A stretch of DNA of 64,000 nucleotides from a virus. The notes under the pieces were generated by a model, which had not been told where the DNA came from, did no database searches, and worked only from the letters and a program-made list of their open reading frames with translations. The DNA is taken from IMG/VR virus record IMGVR_UViG_3300009183_000002, positions 1 through 64,000 of that record. One strand, written 5' to 3'. Every line of letters begins with the position of its first letter. Within the stretch, counting starts at the first letter, position 1. This document shows positions 7,927-15,593 of the stretch, piece after piece. Position numbers and translations under genes: made by a program.

Positions 7927-8279
7927 TGAGTGACGGCAGGCATCTGATTTTGGATCTTTACGATTGTGATCGGGAAATCCTGAATAATTATGAAGGTCTA
8001 GAAACGCTGTTGCAGACGGCGCTTCAGATGGCTGACGCTACTATCCTCCGAATTTTTGGACACAAATTTGAACCGCAAGGAGTCACACTGCTAGCACTGC
8101 TAGCGGAATCACACGCAAGTATCCACACTTGGCCTCAAGTTGGCTACGCAGCAATTGATTTATATACTTGTGGCAACACCACACAAACTCACAAGGCTGC
8201 TGAGTTTTTAAAACACAAACTTAAAGCGGAAACATGTGAGCAAAAAGAAATTCAAAGAAAAGTATTTAAAGATCTTTAG
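7926..8279 (+). CDS. speD: S-adenosylmethionine decarboxylase proenzyme
   Basis: 117 aa, the normal length of the short prokaryotic class. The maturation site is LLAESHASIHTWP: cleavage between E61 and S62 would generate the pyruvoyl cofactor on the alpha chain, with H63/H67 in the expected positions and the downstream Cys in LYTCGN. The enzyme makes decarboxylated SAM for spermidine synthesis. speD is a known auxiliary gene of cyanophages. ATG 7926 overlaps the helicase stop (TGATG). The last 14 nt overlap convergently with the HNH gene. Confidence 0.92.
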   Translation: MSDGRHLILDLYDCDREILNNYEGLETLLQTALQMADATILRIFGHKFEPQGVTLLALLAESHASIHTWPQVGYAAIDLYTCGNTTQTHKAAEFLKHKLKAETCEQKEIQRKVFKDL

Positions 8280-8808
8280 GCCAAAAAGTCTCTAGACGAT
8301 GAGCTAATGCTTCGGCATATGCTTTTTCTTTTGTTGGAAAACAACCAACGTAAAATCTTTGCGTTCCATTTTTATACTCGGCTTGCCAAGAAGATGATCC
8401 TGTGACAGGATAAACATATCGATACCCCGTTATATTTTTAATTTTTTGATTTTTCTTTTGTAAGGAAGCATCAGCCCATCTCAGATTACCTGGTGCATAA
8501 TTTTCAGTACCTTTGATACGATCTAAAGAAAAGCCTTGTTGTTTTGGGCCAAGGTGCATTTCAACGTATTCTAAAAACAAACAAAAACCATTACTCCACC
8601 GTTTATGTACAGGGTGCCTACTTTTATCACGCCAAGGATGGTACACACCTACTCCAAGTGCGCCATATCTGGTATAAGATTTAGCACTAGGAGAACAGCA
8701 ACGTTCATTCATGCCACGCCAAGTATTGTATAAAACGTGCTCAGACATTAAACCAGTACGCGTTTTAATTTCTTCCAAAGAGATTGCAAATAAATTAGGT
8801 TTTGGCAT
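8266..8808 (-). CDS. HNH homing-endonuclease-like protein with AP2-like C-terminus
   Basis: 180 aa from ATG 8808 (a TTG at 8844 is an alternative). The N-terminal half has the signature of phage HNH-like proteins: YNTWRGMNERC, GALGVGVYHPWRD and FSLDRIKGTENYAPGNLRW. The C-terminal section GYRYVYPVTGSSSWQAEY followed by GCFPTKEKAYAEA resembles an AP2 DNA-binding domain. Such genes are selfish mobile elements. It is inserted convergently against speD, overlapping it by 14 nt. Confidence 0.8.
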   Translation of the reverse strand: MPKPNLFAISLEEIKTRTGLMSEHVLYNTWRGMNERCCSPSAKSYTRYGALGVGVYHPWRDKSRHPVHKRWSNGFCLFLEYVEMHLGPKQQGFSLDRIKGTENYAPGNLRWADASLQKKNQKIKNITGYRYVYPVTGSSSWQAEYKNGTQRFYVGCFPTKEKAYAEALAHRLETFWPKDL

Positions 8809-8885
8809 TTGCTTGTCGTGTTCTTCTCTTAGTTTACTGCACAATGGCCTGAATACAAGGAGCAGAAATAATCTAATTATCTGTG

Positions 8886-8891
8886 TATAAT
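8886..8891 (+). promoter_or_regulatory. Possible -10 box (TATAAT)
   Basis: Perfect TATAAT about 33 nt upstream of ATG 8924; the -35 region (CAGAAA, 17 nt upstream) is weak. It lies in the gap after the divergent HNH gene. Confidence 0.3.
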
Positions 8892-8923
8892 TTTAAGGTT
8901 TAGCAATCAAGGATACTGCCTGC

Positions 8924-9505
8924 ATGAGTACTTCACCTGAACTGAAGACTTGTCGCAAGGGTTTGCACCAGTATCCTGTTGATAAAAAACGGTGTCCAGA
9001 ATGTAGGCACAAATCAGCACGGCGATGGGATAATGCAAATCGTGAAAAAAAACGTGCAAATAGTCTTAAATGGCAAATTAAAAATCCTGAACGCAGTCGC
9101 AAAAACAAACGTAAACACTATCTCAATAATCTTGAACGTATGCGTGAGCTAAGACGTAAATGGAGAACAACACATGTTAATGAAACAAGTATGCACAACG
9201 CCAAACGTCGTGCCGCCAAAAAACAAGCAATAGCAGCCTGGGGAAACGAAAATGCTATTAAAAAGTTTTATGTAAAACGTACAGAGCTTACCAAACTTAC
9301 TGGAGTTCAGCACCATGGAGATCATATTTATCCATTAACATCCGACTGGGTTTGTGGTCTTCACGTAGAAAATAATCTTCAAATTTTGACTGAAGCAGAA
9401 AATATAGCAAAGGGAAATAGAATCTGGCCCGGTCAACTCGACTGTCAAAAAGGCTCAGTCTACGCTATATTTCCTAAAGAATTAACTGATCTTTTAAATG
9501 ACTGA
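8924..9505 (+). CDS. HNH endonuclease with N-terminal zinc finger
   Basis: 193 aa. N-terminal CRKGLHQYP followed by CPECRHKSARRW forms a Cys-rich zinc-finger-like region, then a very basic helix, then the HNH core HHGDHIYPLTSDWVCGLHVENNLQ (D-H ... H ... N order). Typical free-standing phage homing endonuclease. Overlaps the glycosyltransferase start by 8 nt. Confidence 0.8.
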   Translation: MSTSPELKTCRKGLHQYPVDKKRCPECRHKSARRWDNANREKKRANSLKWQIKNPERSRKNKRKHYLNNLERMRELRRKWRTTHVNETSMHNAKRRAAKKQAIAAWGNENAIKKFYVKRTELTKLTGVQHHGDHIYPLTSDWVCGLHVENNLQILTEAENIAKGNRIWPGQLDCQKGSVYAIFPKELTDLLND

Positions 9506-10769
9506 TAAAAAGCCTAAGCTCCTATGGGTAGCTGATTTTGCTGCAATGACTGGCTTTGGTCGGGTAAGTGGCGCTATTCTTCCGCGCTTAAAAAATAATT
9601 TTGAAATTGTTGTACTTGCTTGTAACTGGCATGGTGATCCAGTAAAAGAGCAAGAAGATTTTAAAATGTATCCAGCATCTAATCGGCATCAACCAGCGCC
9701 TTTTGGTGAAGATAGGATTCGAGAAATTGTTGAGCGCGAAAAACCAGACGTTGTATTTAGCTTGAATGATCCCTGGATTGTCTCGGAACAGTATCGACGT
9801 ATTGAAGATCTACACAAGAAAAAAAACTTTAAATTTATTGGCTACCTAACAATGGATAGCTACAACTGGATTGGAGGTATTGAAAAACATATCAACGATT
9901 GGGATGCTTTGATTGCTTTTACAGAATTTGGAGCGCACGAATTCTTAAAAGCAGGTATCAACCGGCCAGTTGCAGTTATTCCCCATGGTCTAGATACAAG
10001 TCTTTTCTATCCCATGGACAAAGCAGAAGCACGTAAACGTCTGAATTTAAAAGACGATATCTTTATTGTGTTCAACGGAAATCGCAATCAGTTTAGAAAA
10101 CGTATTGACATTACTATTTCAGCGTTTGCAAAGTTTGCTGTTGATAAACCAGATACACAACTGTATTTGCATATGGGTCTTAAAGATCAAGGGTGGCATA
10201 TCCTTGATGTTTTCGGGAGGGAAATGCGCAAAAATAATCTTGATCCAAATGGACGTATTATTCTTACCTCGCAATCGGAAGGGCCGCCAAACGTTGAGGT
10301 GGATATGTTAAATGCAATTTATAATGCAGTTGATATTGGCGTCAATACCACCAAGGGGGGCGGCTGGGAGCTTGTCAACTTTGAACACGCTGCCTGTCGC
10401 GTAGCCCAGGTAGTGCCTGCTCATACTTCCTGCAAGGAGATCTTTGAGGGGTACGGACGCCTGATTCGTTGTGATCACATCGACGTGGATGTCAACTACG
10501 CACGAGAAATGCCCTGCCCTTCCAGCGATCACCTTGCAGAGATCCTTACGGACTTGTATGAGAATCGTGAGAAGCTTGATGCGACAGCTGAGCTTTGTTA
10601 CACGCGTGTCACGGATAAGCAATTTGACTGGGACACGGTTGCGTTGCAGTTTGGCGGCGTATTTGAAGATGTGTTAAAAGGTGTTGACCACTCGATTGAA
10701 ACAGAGCCTACACCCAAGAAAAAGAAGAAGGTGAAGAAGGAGAAGCGCCTGGTAGGTGCCGTAAGCTAA
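9498..10769 (+). CDS. GT-B glycosyltransferase, family 4-like
   Basis: 423 aa. GT-B pattern: N-terminal Rossmann half with GFGRVSGAILPRL and DVVFSLNDPW; linker VIPHGLDTSLFYP; C-terminal donor-binding half with IVFNGNRNQFRKRID and the acidic signature GGGWELVNFEHAA corresponding to the EX7E region of GT4 enzymes. A Lys-rich tail (about 15 Lys in 20 residues) ends the protein. Donor and acceptor are unknown; glycosylation of DNA, virion or host surface are all possible. A strong terminator follows 18 nt later. Confidence 0.8.
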   Translation: MTDKKPKLLWVADFAAMTGFGRVSGAILPRLKNNFEIVVLACNWHGDPVKEQEDFKMYPASNRHQPAPFGEDRIREIVEREKPDVVFSLNDPWIVSEQYRRIEDLHKKKNFKFIGYLTMDSYNWIGGIEKHINDWDALIAFTEFGAHEFLKAGINRPVAVIPHGLDTSLFYPMDKAEARKRLNLKDDIFIVFNGNRNQFRKRIDITISAFAKFAVDKPDTQLYLHMGLKDQGWHILDVFGREMRKNNLDPNGRIILTSQSEGPPNVEVDMLNAIYNAVDIGVNTTKGGGWELVNFEHAACRVAQVVPAHTSCKEIFEGYGRLIRCDHIDVDVNYAREMPCPSSDHLAEILTDLYENREKLDATAELCYTRVTDKQFDWDTVALQFGGVFEDVLKGVDHSIETEPTPKKKKKVKKEKRLVGAVS

Positions 10770-10786
10770 TCCTGTTGAGAAGCCTT

Positions 10787-10818
10787 GCCCCTCGTCGTAC
10801 CCACGGCGGGGGGCTTTT
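10787..10818 (+). terminator. Rho-independent terminator after the glycosyltransferase
   Basis: An 11-bp GC-rich stem (with G-T pairs) from 10787 to 10814 with a 6-nt loop, followed by TTTT. Confidence 0.75.
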
Positions 10819-10937
10819 GCTTGCGTATTGTGTCTCACGGTAAGACCCAGGTGCAAAAGCTGGACAGCACTGAGCGAGTGTAAATCGTTGTAAACAATGA
10901 GATTGAGTGACAGACAGGGATTTGGAGGAAGAAAAAA

Positions 10938-11144
10938 ATCTCATTCGCGGTCGTGCACAGAAATGGCGAATGAGATCGTTTTACCCTAAAGATCAACAAA
11001 CTTTACATTTTTGCCTTCATTCGCGATTCTCATGAGAGTCATGAGTCTTATCGTGAGACATTAAGAGAATATAAAATGGCGAATGAAGGGAGAAATGTAA
11101 AGTTTGCTACTATAAGAAGAAAACTTATCTCATTCGCCATTTCT
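10938..11144. repeat. Nested inverted-repeat block with five copies of TCATTCGC
   Basis: Contains three inverted-repeat pairs. First, an 11-bp perfect pair ATCTCATTCGC/GCGAATGAGAT (10938-10948, 10966-10976). Second, a 27-nt pair with 24 matches (10998-11024, 11079-11105). Third, an 18-bp perfect pair (10959-10976, 11127-11144) that encloses the second. Inside the 27-nt stem sits CTCATGA-GAG-TCATGAG (11029-11045). The arm 10966-10976 can pair with either of two partners, so exclusive folds are possible. The 10819-10937 and 11145-11192 flanks hold no gene. Candidate origin, operator array, mobile-element end or RNA switch. Confidence 0.75.
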
Positions 11145-11192
11145 CTGCTCTTTTCGCAAATAAGGTAGAGTGTCCAAATCGCAAACCAAGTC

Positions 11193-12230
11193 ATGTCAAG
11201 GGATTACAAGGAACTGCCTCCGCTCTGGTATTTACAACAGCAATTTCAGCTGTCAGAAAAATACCCGAGTGGTCTGGAGTGGCGCGTCAAACGGGCTGGT
11301 TACCAAATCGGGGATGCCGTGGGATGCAAGCACCGCACCAACAACTTGTACACGGTCTACGTCTGGGGCGAGAAGTACCTGGCCCACCGCATTGTCTGGT
11401 ATCTACGCACTGGTCAATGCCCTGACGGCCACGCAGTGGAGCACGACGACTCAAACCCAGGTAAGGACAACCGCCTGGGCCTACGGGTCAGCTACGTAGC
11501 AAACAAGAAGCGCACCCTGCTGGTGAGGGAGACTAAATCATCAAGTCCCACTGAGATAAAAACTGAGACAGCACCGACAACCAGCACACGGATTTTTAAA
11601 TACGTTCACGGCATTGACGAACTCGACGAGTCTCAACTTGAGTCTCATGGGTATTACACTGGATATCCCTGCGTTCATGGTCATCGGATCCGCCACCATC
11701 AGGAACATTGGTGTTTTCACTGCATCATGAAGATTCAAACCAATATTTGCGGATTTGATCTCAACTACCTACACATCAACTACAAGGAACGCTACCGAAA
11801 GCTATGGAACACTATCGATGTTGGCGACCCAGAAGACTGCTGGAACATTCGTTTACCTGGCAAGGTGGGCCCCAAGCGTCAGTGCTTCCCCTCCTACCGC
11901 TCCTTTAACACCACTCAGCGTGTTGCCAACGTAAACGTCCACAAGTTGATCTATCAGTGTGCCTGGGGGGATGTGGGGTCCACAACGGTGACCAGGACGT
12001 GTGGCAACGTCTGGTGTGGCAACCCACTTCACATGGCCTCCTCCTGGAACCGTGGCTTACCACCTGAGCAAGTGCAACCATTTGAGCGCGAATACCAAGC
12101 AGAAAAATTAATGCTTATTGCGCGGGCCAAGCTCGAGCACAGAGAGCAGGAGGTTATACGGCGTGACTACAAAGCAACAATCACACACCCCTTGGAGGCT
12201 AAAGAACCGCCATATTATGATGAAGGATAG
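11193..12230 (+). CDS. Two-domain His-Me-finger (HNH) nuclease-like protein
   Basis: 345 aa. The first domain has YLAHRIVWYLRTGQCPDG followed by AVEHDDSNPGKDNRLGLR, an HNH_3-type core. A middle Cys/His cluster (YPCVHGHRIRHHQEHWCFHC) looks like a zinc site. The third part, with CWNIRLPG, VHKLIYQCAWGDVG and CGNVWCGNPLHM, matches the zinc-binding His-Me endonuclease pattern of I-PpoI-like enzymes. So two nuclease-like cores may be fused. Preceded by the nested inverted-repeat block, which could be its target or its regulator. Confidence 0.7.
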   Translation: MSRDYKELPPLWYLQQQFQLSEKYPSGLEWRVKRAGYQIGDAVGCKHRTNNLYTVYVWGEKYLAHRIVWYLRTGQCPDGHAVEHDDSNPGKDNRLGLRVSYVANKKRTLLVRETKSSSPTEIKTETAPTTSTRIFKYVHGIDELDESQLESHGYYTGYPCVHGHRIRHHQEHWCFHCIMKIQTNICGFDLNYLHINYKERYRKLWNTIDVGDPEDCWNIRLPGKVGPKRQCFPSYRSFNTTQRVANVNVHKLIYQCAWGDVGSTTVTRTCGNVWCGNPLHMASSWNRGLPPEQVQPFEREYQAEKLMLIARAKLEHREQEVIRRDYKATITHPLEAKEPPYYDEG

Positions 12231-12250
12231 GCATAAGATTACAATTTATA

Positions 12251-13171
12251 ATGGCACGTAATCAAACATCGCAACGTCAACGTACACAAGATAATCCTTT
12301 AAACCTTGGCTCATTTAGCCAAACTTCTTTGCGCTATTTAAAAGGAACGCTTGGTCCTGTTTCAAAAGTTATTGGGCGTTCGGATACTTGGGATACGTCT
12401 AACGGTGGATTTGGCGGCGGCACATACAATCATTGGTTCAAAGTTACTCTATTGAGTAATGCTTGGATTATTACTGCAAAAGGACCACCACGTCCCAAAT
12501 ACATTCAAGTGTCAGCTTATGATTTGAATCAAAATCCTATCCAAGAACGTGCAATTTTTGATGCGGATAGTGTTTCAGAAACAGTTGAAGGAGAAGTTTA
12601 CTATCCGTACGTTGGGCACACTATGGGTGCTCAATCAGATTTGTACAATACATTTAATCCTAACCGGCTTGACAGAGGTGATGACCGTTATTTTGTATTG
12701 CCTCCAGGGAGCTATTTACTGTGTGTATCGACGACACGCAATGAACCTCTTGATTATGCACTAGGTTTAGTCGTTGAGATTCAAGATATTGAATTTGAAC
12801 TACTTTTAGAAAACGGTGGCACTAACAAATTTATCTATGAGAATGAACTAAGTCTTGGTAATACGTCTGTTATTGGTCCTACCTTTCTTATTAATTACAC
12901 ACTTCCTATTGGTGAAAACGGATATACCGGTATCCTTGCAACGATTAATTCTGGAGCAACCGTTACCATATCAGATGGTTCCGAGTGGTTTATTAGTGAT
13001 GCCGTTCTTACCAATCCCCAAGATTTTATTTTGTGTGATACAACCGAAAATTATACAGGCGAAGACACACACATCCATTCACTTGATGAATGGCAAACAG
13101 CTTGGGAAAGGGAACATCAACAAGATAATCGATTCCCGGATGTATTCTTACCTTTGGTAACTTCTTTGTGA
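12251..13171 (+). CDS. Unknown protein, probably virion-associated
   Basis: 306 aa, beta-strand-rich, no transmembrane segment or catalytic motif seen. Segments such as WFKVTLLSNAWIITAKGP and YFVLPPGSYLLCVS resemble a jelly-roll or carbohydrate-binding style domain. Different strand from the virion block, so function remains open. Confidence 0.65.
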   Translation: MARNQTSQRQRTQDNPLNLGSFSQTSLRYLKGTLGPVSKVIGRSDTWDTSNGGFGGGTYNHWFKVTLLSNAWIITAKGPPRPKYIQVSAYDLNQNPIQERAIFDADSVSETVEGEVYYPYVGHTMGAQSDLYNTFNPNRLDRGDDRYFVLPPGSYLLCVSTTRNEPLDYALGLVVEIQDIEFELLLENGGTNKFIYENELSLGNTSVIGPTFLINYTLPIGENGYTGILATINSGATVTISDGSEWFISDAVLTNPQDFILCDTTENYTGEDTHIHSLDEWQTAWEREHQQDNRFPDVFLPLVTSL

Positions 13172-13207
13172 TAAGGTTTTATAACTGGTTAACGTGTAGC
13201 TTGCACT

Positions 13208-13432
13208 ATGACTGAACATGTTGAGATTACAACGTCGCAAAAAGACTGGGACGATTTTTTTGCCCCAGGGAATGATCCTGAAACTGCGTTTGATTCCGTG
13301 GATCAAGACTGGATCGGGATGTATATGGTTGGCGAGCATGGCAGTGAGCAAAAGTATGAAGCAACTCAACCAATGGATGCAACGCCGTTCGACTACCAGG
13401 GTCCGCCGTCTGGATATGTCTTTGACCGGTAA
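13208..13432 (+). CDS. Small acidic hypothetical protein
   Basis: 74 aa, rich in Asp/Glu (WDDFFAPGNDPETAFDSVDQDW). Overlaps the next gene start by 17 nt. No family recognised; acidic small phage proteins can be DNA mimics or inhibitors, not shown here. Confidence 0.6.
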   Translation: MTEHVEITTSQKDWDDFFAPGNDPETAFDSVDQDWIGMYMVGEHGSEQKYEATQPMDATPFDYQGPPSGYVFDR

Positions 13433-13646
13433 GTTTGGTCCTAAGACTCAAGCTATTGCAATACGTCAGGTACGCCAGTGGGTAGATAAAATTCCTGCTG
13501 GTGACTCAATTTGCTTACGTTGTGAATCAACAGTACCTGATAAACAGTTTCGGGTATGGAAAAAATGGTTTGAAAGACATGAGGATTTCAATTGGGAAAT
13601 ATCTGAGGAGCATAAATCTTTTTTCTTTTACAAAAAACGCTGGTAA
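13416..13646 (+). CDS. Small basic hypothetical protein
   Basis: 76 aa from ATG 13416, chosen because the longer frame would fully overlap the previous gene. Trp/Lys-rich (VRQWVDKIPAGDSICLRCES, then FRVWKKWFERHEDFNW). CLRC is a single CxxC. Unknown function. Confidence 0.6.
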   Translation: MSLTGKFGPKTQAIAIRQVRQWVDKIPAGDSICLRCESTVPDKQFRVWKKWFERHEDFNWEISEEHKSFFFYKKRW

Positions 13647-13672
13647 AATAAAGAAAACTACCAGGTTTAATC

Positions 13673-13834
13673 ATGAACATTTCTAAGTATGTTGAAACGG
13701 CGCTTGCAATTCATGCAGCAGCTAGTGCTATTACTGCACTGACACCTACCCCTAAAGATGATAGTGCTGTTCGAAGGGCGTATCGTGTAATCGAATTACT
13801 TGCTCTGGTTACTAGCCGTACCAAGCAACGCTGA
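13673..13834 (+). CDS. Small helical phage protein
   Basis: 53 aa, ATG 13673 to TGA 13834, in the pattern YVETALAIHAAASAITALTPTPKDD followed by YRVIELLALVT. Similar short proteins are recurrent in phages, function unknown. Convergent with the endolysin gene, 4 nt apart. Confidence 0.6.
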   Translation: MNISKYVETALAIHAAASAITALTPTPKDDSAVRRAYRVIELLALVTSRTKQR

Positions 13835-13838
13835 TTAC

Positions 13839-14933
13839 TTAGGCAATAATGCACCAGCCAGATTTTGGGCCTTCGACTAACCATCGGGGCTCAAAATTTT
13901 TGTAGCTGTAGTGTAGTTTTTTACCGTTGGTGGAATCATAGGTTCCAGATGTTAGGTTGCAATCACCCCAAGGATCATGCACCCAGTAACCTTCGGAATT
14001 GTATCCGATGATACAAAGCCAGTGGCCTCCACCCTGCGGATTTTGTGCGCTGCCATGGTGAAGGAATCCTGCGGGTACAGGTTTGCCCGAATCAATTTGT
14101 TTCTTAATTAAAGCTCGACTGCCTTGTGTAGTAAATCTAGCAGTAACGGCATAGTGTTTTAACGCGGCCAGTTGAGCGTTACTATCAGTACTATCACCAA
14201 AAGTAAAAACGGTTCTAATGTAATCATCATCATTTTTTATAGAGGACGGTTTTAAAAATTTCAACATCATGGCACAGCTTGAACTAAAGCATGTACGTGA
14301 TGCATCACGGTAATTATCCCGTTGACTCATGTAAATCACGGGGAGTGGATTTTGTTTTGGAGTTGGGCTACCACCAGGAGTTTGCAACCGCTGGTCCATG
14401 ATCTGAATTAGTTTTGTTGCGTAGTCTGGATCAGTTGCATACCCTTCTTTCACCAATAAATTGGCGCATGCGTTCCTATTGTCAGCTCGATTTACACCTT
14501 TATATGCTCCAAAGTCTTTGTACCAGCGGTTGACTAGGTACTCAACACAGGTTTGCAAACTTGGAAAATCAATGAAGCCATCATTGATTGTGATCCATTT
14601 ACCGTCAATAAATTCTTTGGTGTCAACACTAGTACCACTACCTTTAAGGCCAAAGTAATTATGCTTGCCTGACGTTGCAGTACCACCGGCACTTTCTAGT
14701 TGCCACTGTGCGGCTACAACTTCTGGGAATTTAGCACCAGACTGTTTTGCTGCTTGCAGGACACCGGCCCAGGTATTGGATATTTCAACAGAAGGCTTTG
14801 GTTTGTTGCGATATTTAACAGCAAAAGACTCCAGGACCTCAGGGGTGAGCTGAGTCTGGAGCCAGTTCCATGCGGTTATTTGATGCGGGAGTTGTTCGTC
14901 AAATTTTGCCGCATCGCTTAATTTAATTGTCAT
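13839..14933 (-). CDS. Bifunctional endolysin: glucosaminidase + C39-like peptidase
   Basis: 364 aa. Residues about 50-185 match the FlgJ-type glucosaminidase domain (VVAAQWQLESAGG with catalytic E80, then HNYFGLKG). Residues about 198-330 match a C39-like cysteine peptidase: YMSQRDNYRDAS, candidate nucleophile C215 or C220, GGGHWLCIIGY with H304, and YWVHDPWGD with D320. Together they would cleave both the glycan and the peptide of host peptidoglycan. No signal peptide is seen, so a holin or other membrane protein would be needed. Position next to the tail fibre block fits a late lysis gene. Confidence 0.85.
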   Translation of the reverse strand: MTIKLSDAAKFDEQLPHQITAWNWLQTQLTPEVLESFAVKYRNKPKPSVEISNTWAGVLQAAKQSGAKFPEVVAAQWQLESAGGTATSGKHNYFGLKGSGTSVDTKEFIDGKWITINDGFIDFPSLQTCVEYLVNRWYKDFGAYKGVNRADNRNACANLLVKEGYATDPDYATKLIQIMDQRLQTPGGSPTPKQNPLPVIYMSQRDNYRDASRTCFSSSCAMMLKFLKPSSIKNDDDYIRTVFTFGDSTDSNAQLAALKHYAVTARFTTQGSRALIKKQIDSGKPVPAGFLHHGSAQNPQGGGHWLCIIGYNSEGYWVHDPWGDCNLTSGTYDSTNGKKLHYSYKNFEPRWLVEGPKSGWCIIA

Positions 14934-14973
14934 GGGCCTAATGGTTTAATTAAGTTTAGGCCCAATCAATTTA

Positions 14974-15162
14974 TCAAAGAACTTCGGGAGTAACTTCAGT
15001 TACTTCTTCAGTTTTTTCTGTTTCTTCTGGTGCAAACTCAAGGGTGTCAATAAGTTCACCAATCAAGTTGGCAGCAAAAGCAATTAGGGTGCCATCGCCA
15101 GAAGCACGGGCGGAACCAAAGGAATTAATTGCCGAGACCAGTTGACTTTTTTTAGCAGCCAT
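14974..15162 (-). CDS. Small hypothetical protein with acidic tail
   Basis: 62 aa. N-terminal AAKKSQLVSAINSFGSARA, central hydrophobic LIAFAANLIGELIDTL, then a Glu/Thr-rich tail. The hydrophobic part is too short and polar to be a clear transmembrane helix. Between the fibre and endolysin genes. Confidence 0.6.
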   Translation of the reverse strand: MAAKKSQLVSAINSFGSARASGDGTLIAFAANLIGELIDTLEFAPEETEKTEEVTEVTPEVL

Positions 15163-15196
15163 GATGTTTAAAGCTTTTCAAAAAGTATAGCAATAA

Positions 15197-15520
15197 TCAC
15201 CAGGGAATGCCAGAAGCATCAACGGGATTTTGTTTGGTATCAAGCTGAGCAGATAGACCATTACAGATAGCTTCAACTTGCTCATCACCAAGAGCAGCCA
15301 AGACCCAGCCTACAACTTCACCTTCGATTAAGTCTGCGTAAGGTGTAAAATTATCGGGGTCTGGATCACCAAAGCCAATAGAGCCATAGCTGCCAGCGGT
15401 AAGATCATCACCACCAGTTACTTCGCGAGTAGCGGTAACGGTCCAGTGGGCAGTGTAGACGGCACCATCAGAAAGTTTACGCTCAAGCTGTGCAATGTGC
15501 CAGGTATAAGTATCAGCCAT
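15197..15520 (-). CDS. DUF7936-like phage protein
   Basis: 107 aa with the family pattern TYTWHIAQLERKL, YTAHWTVTATRE, YGSIGF and, near the end, ADLIEGEVVGWVLAALG and a closing ASGIPW. Similar proteins sit beside tail fibre genes in many cyanophages; their function is not established. Encoded directly downstream of the fibre gene. Confidence 0.7.
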   Translation of the reverse strand: MADTYTWHIAQLERKLSDGAVYTAHWTVTATREVTGGDDLTAGSYGSIGFGDPDPDNFTPYADLIEGEVVGWVLAALGDEQVEAICNGLSAQLDTKQNPVDASGIPW

Positions 15521-15593
15521 TTTAATGTGGTAGCTATGGTTTTATTATAAGGTAAAAAATTGTGAGATCAGTTAGTGAAGGTGACTAATAGGT

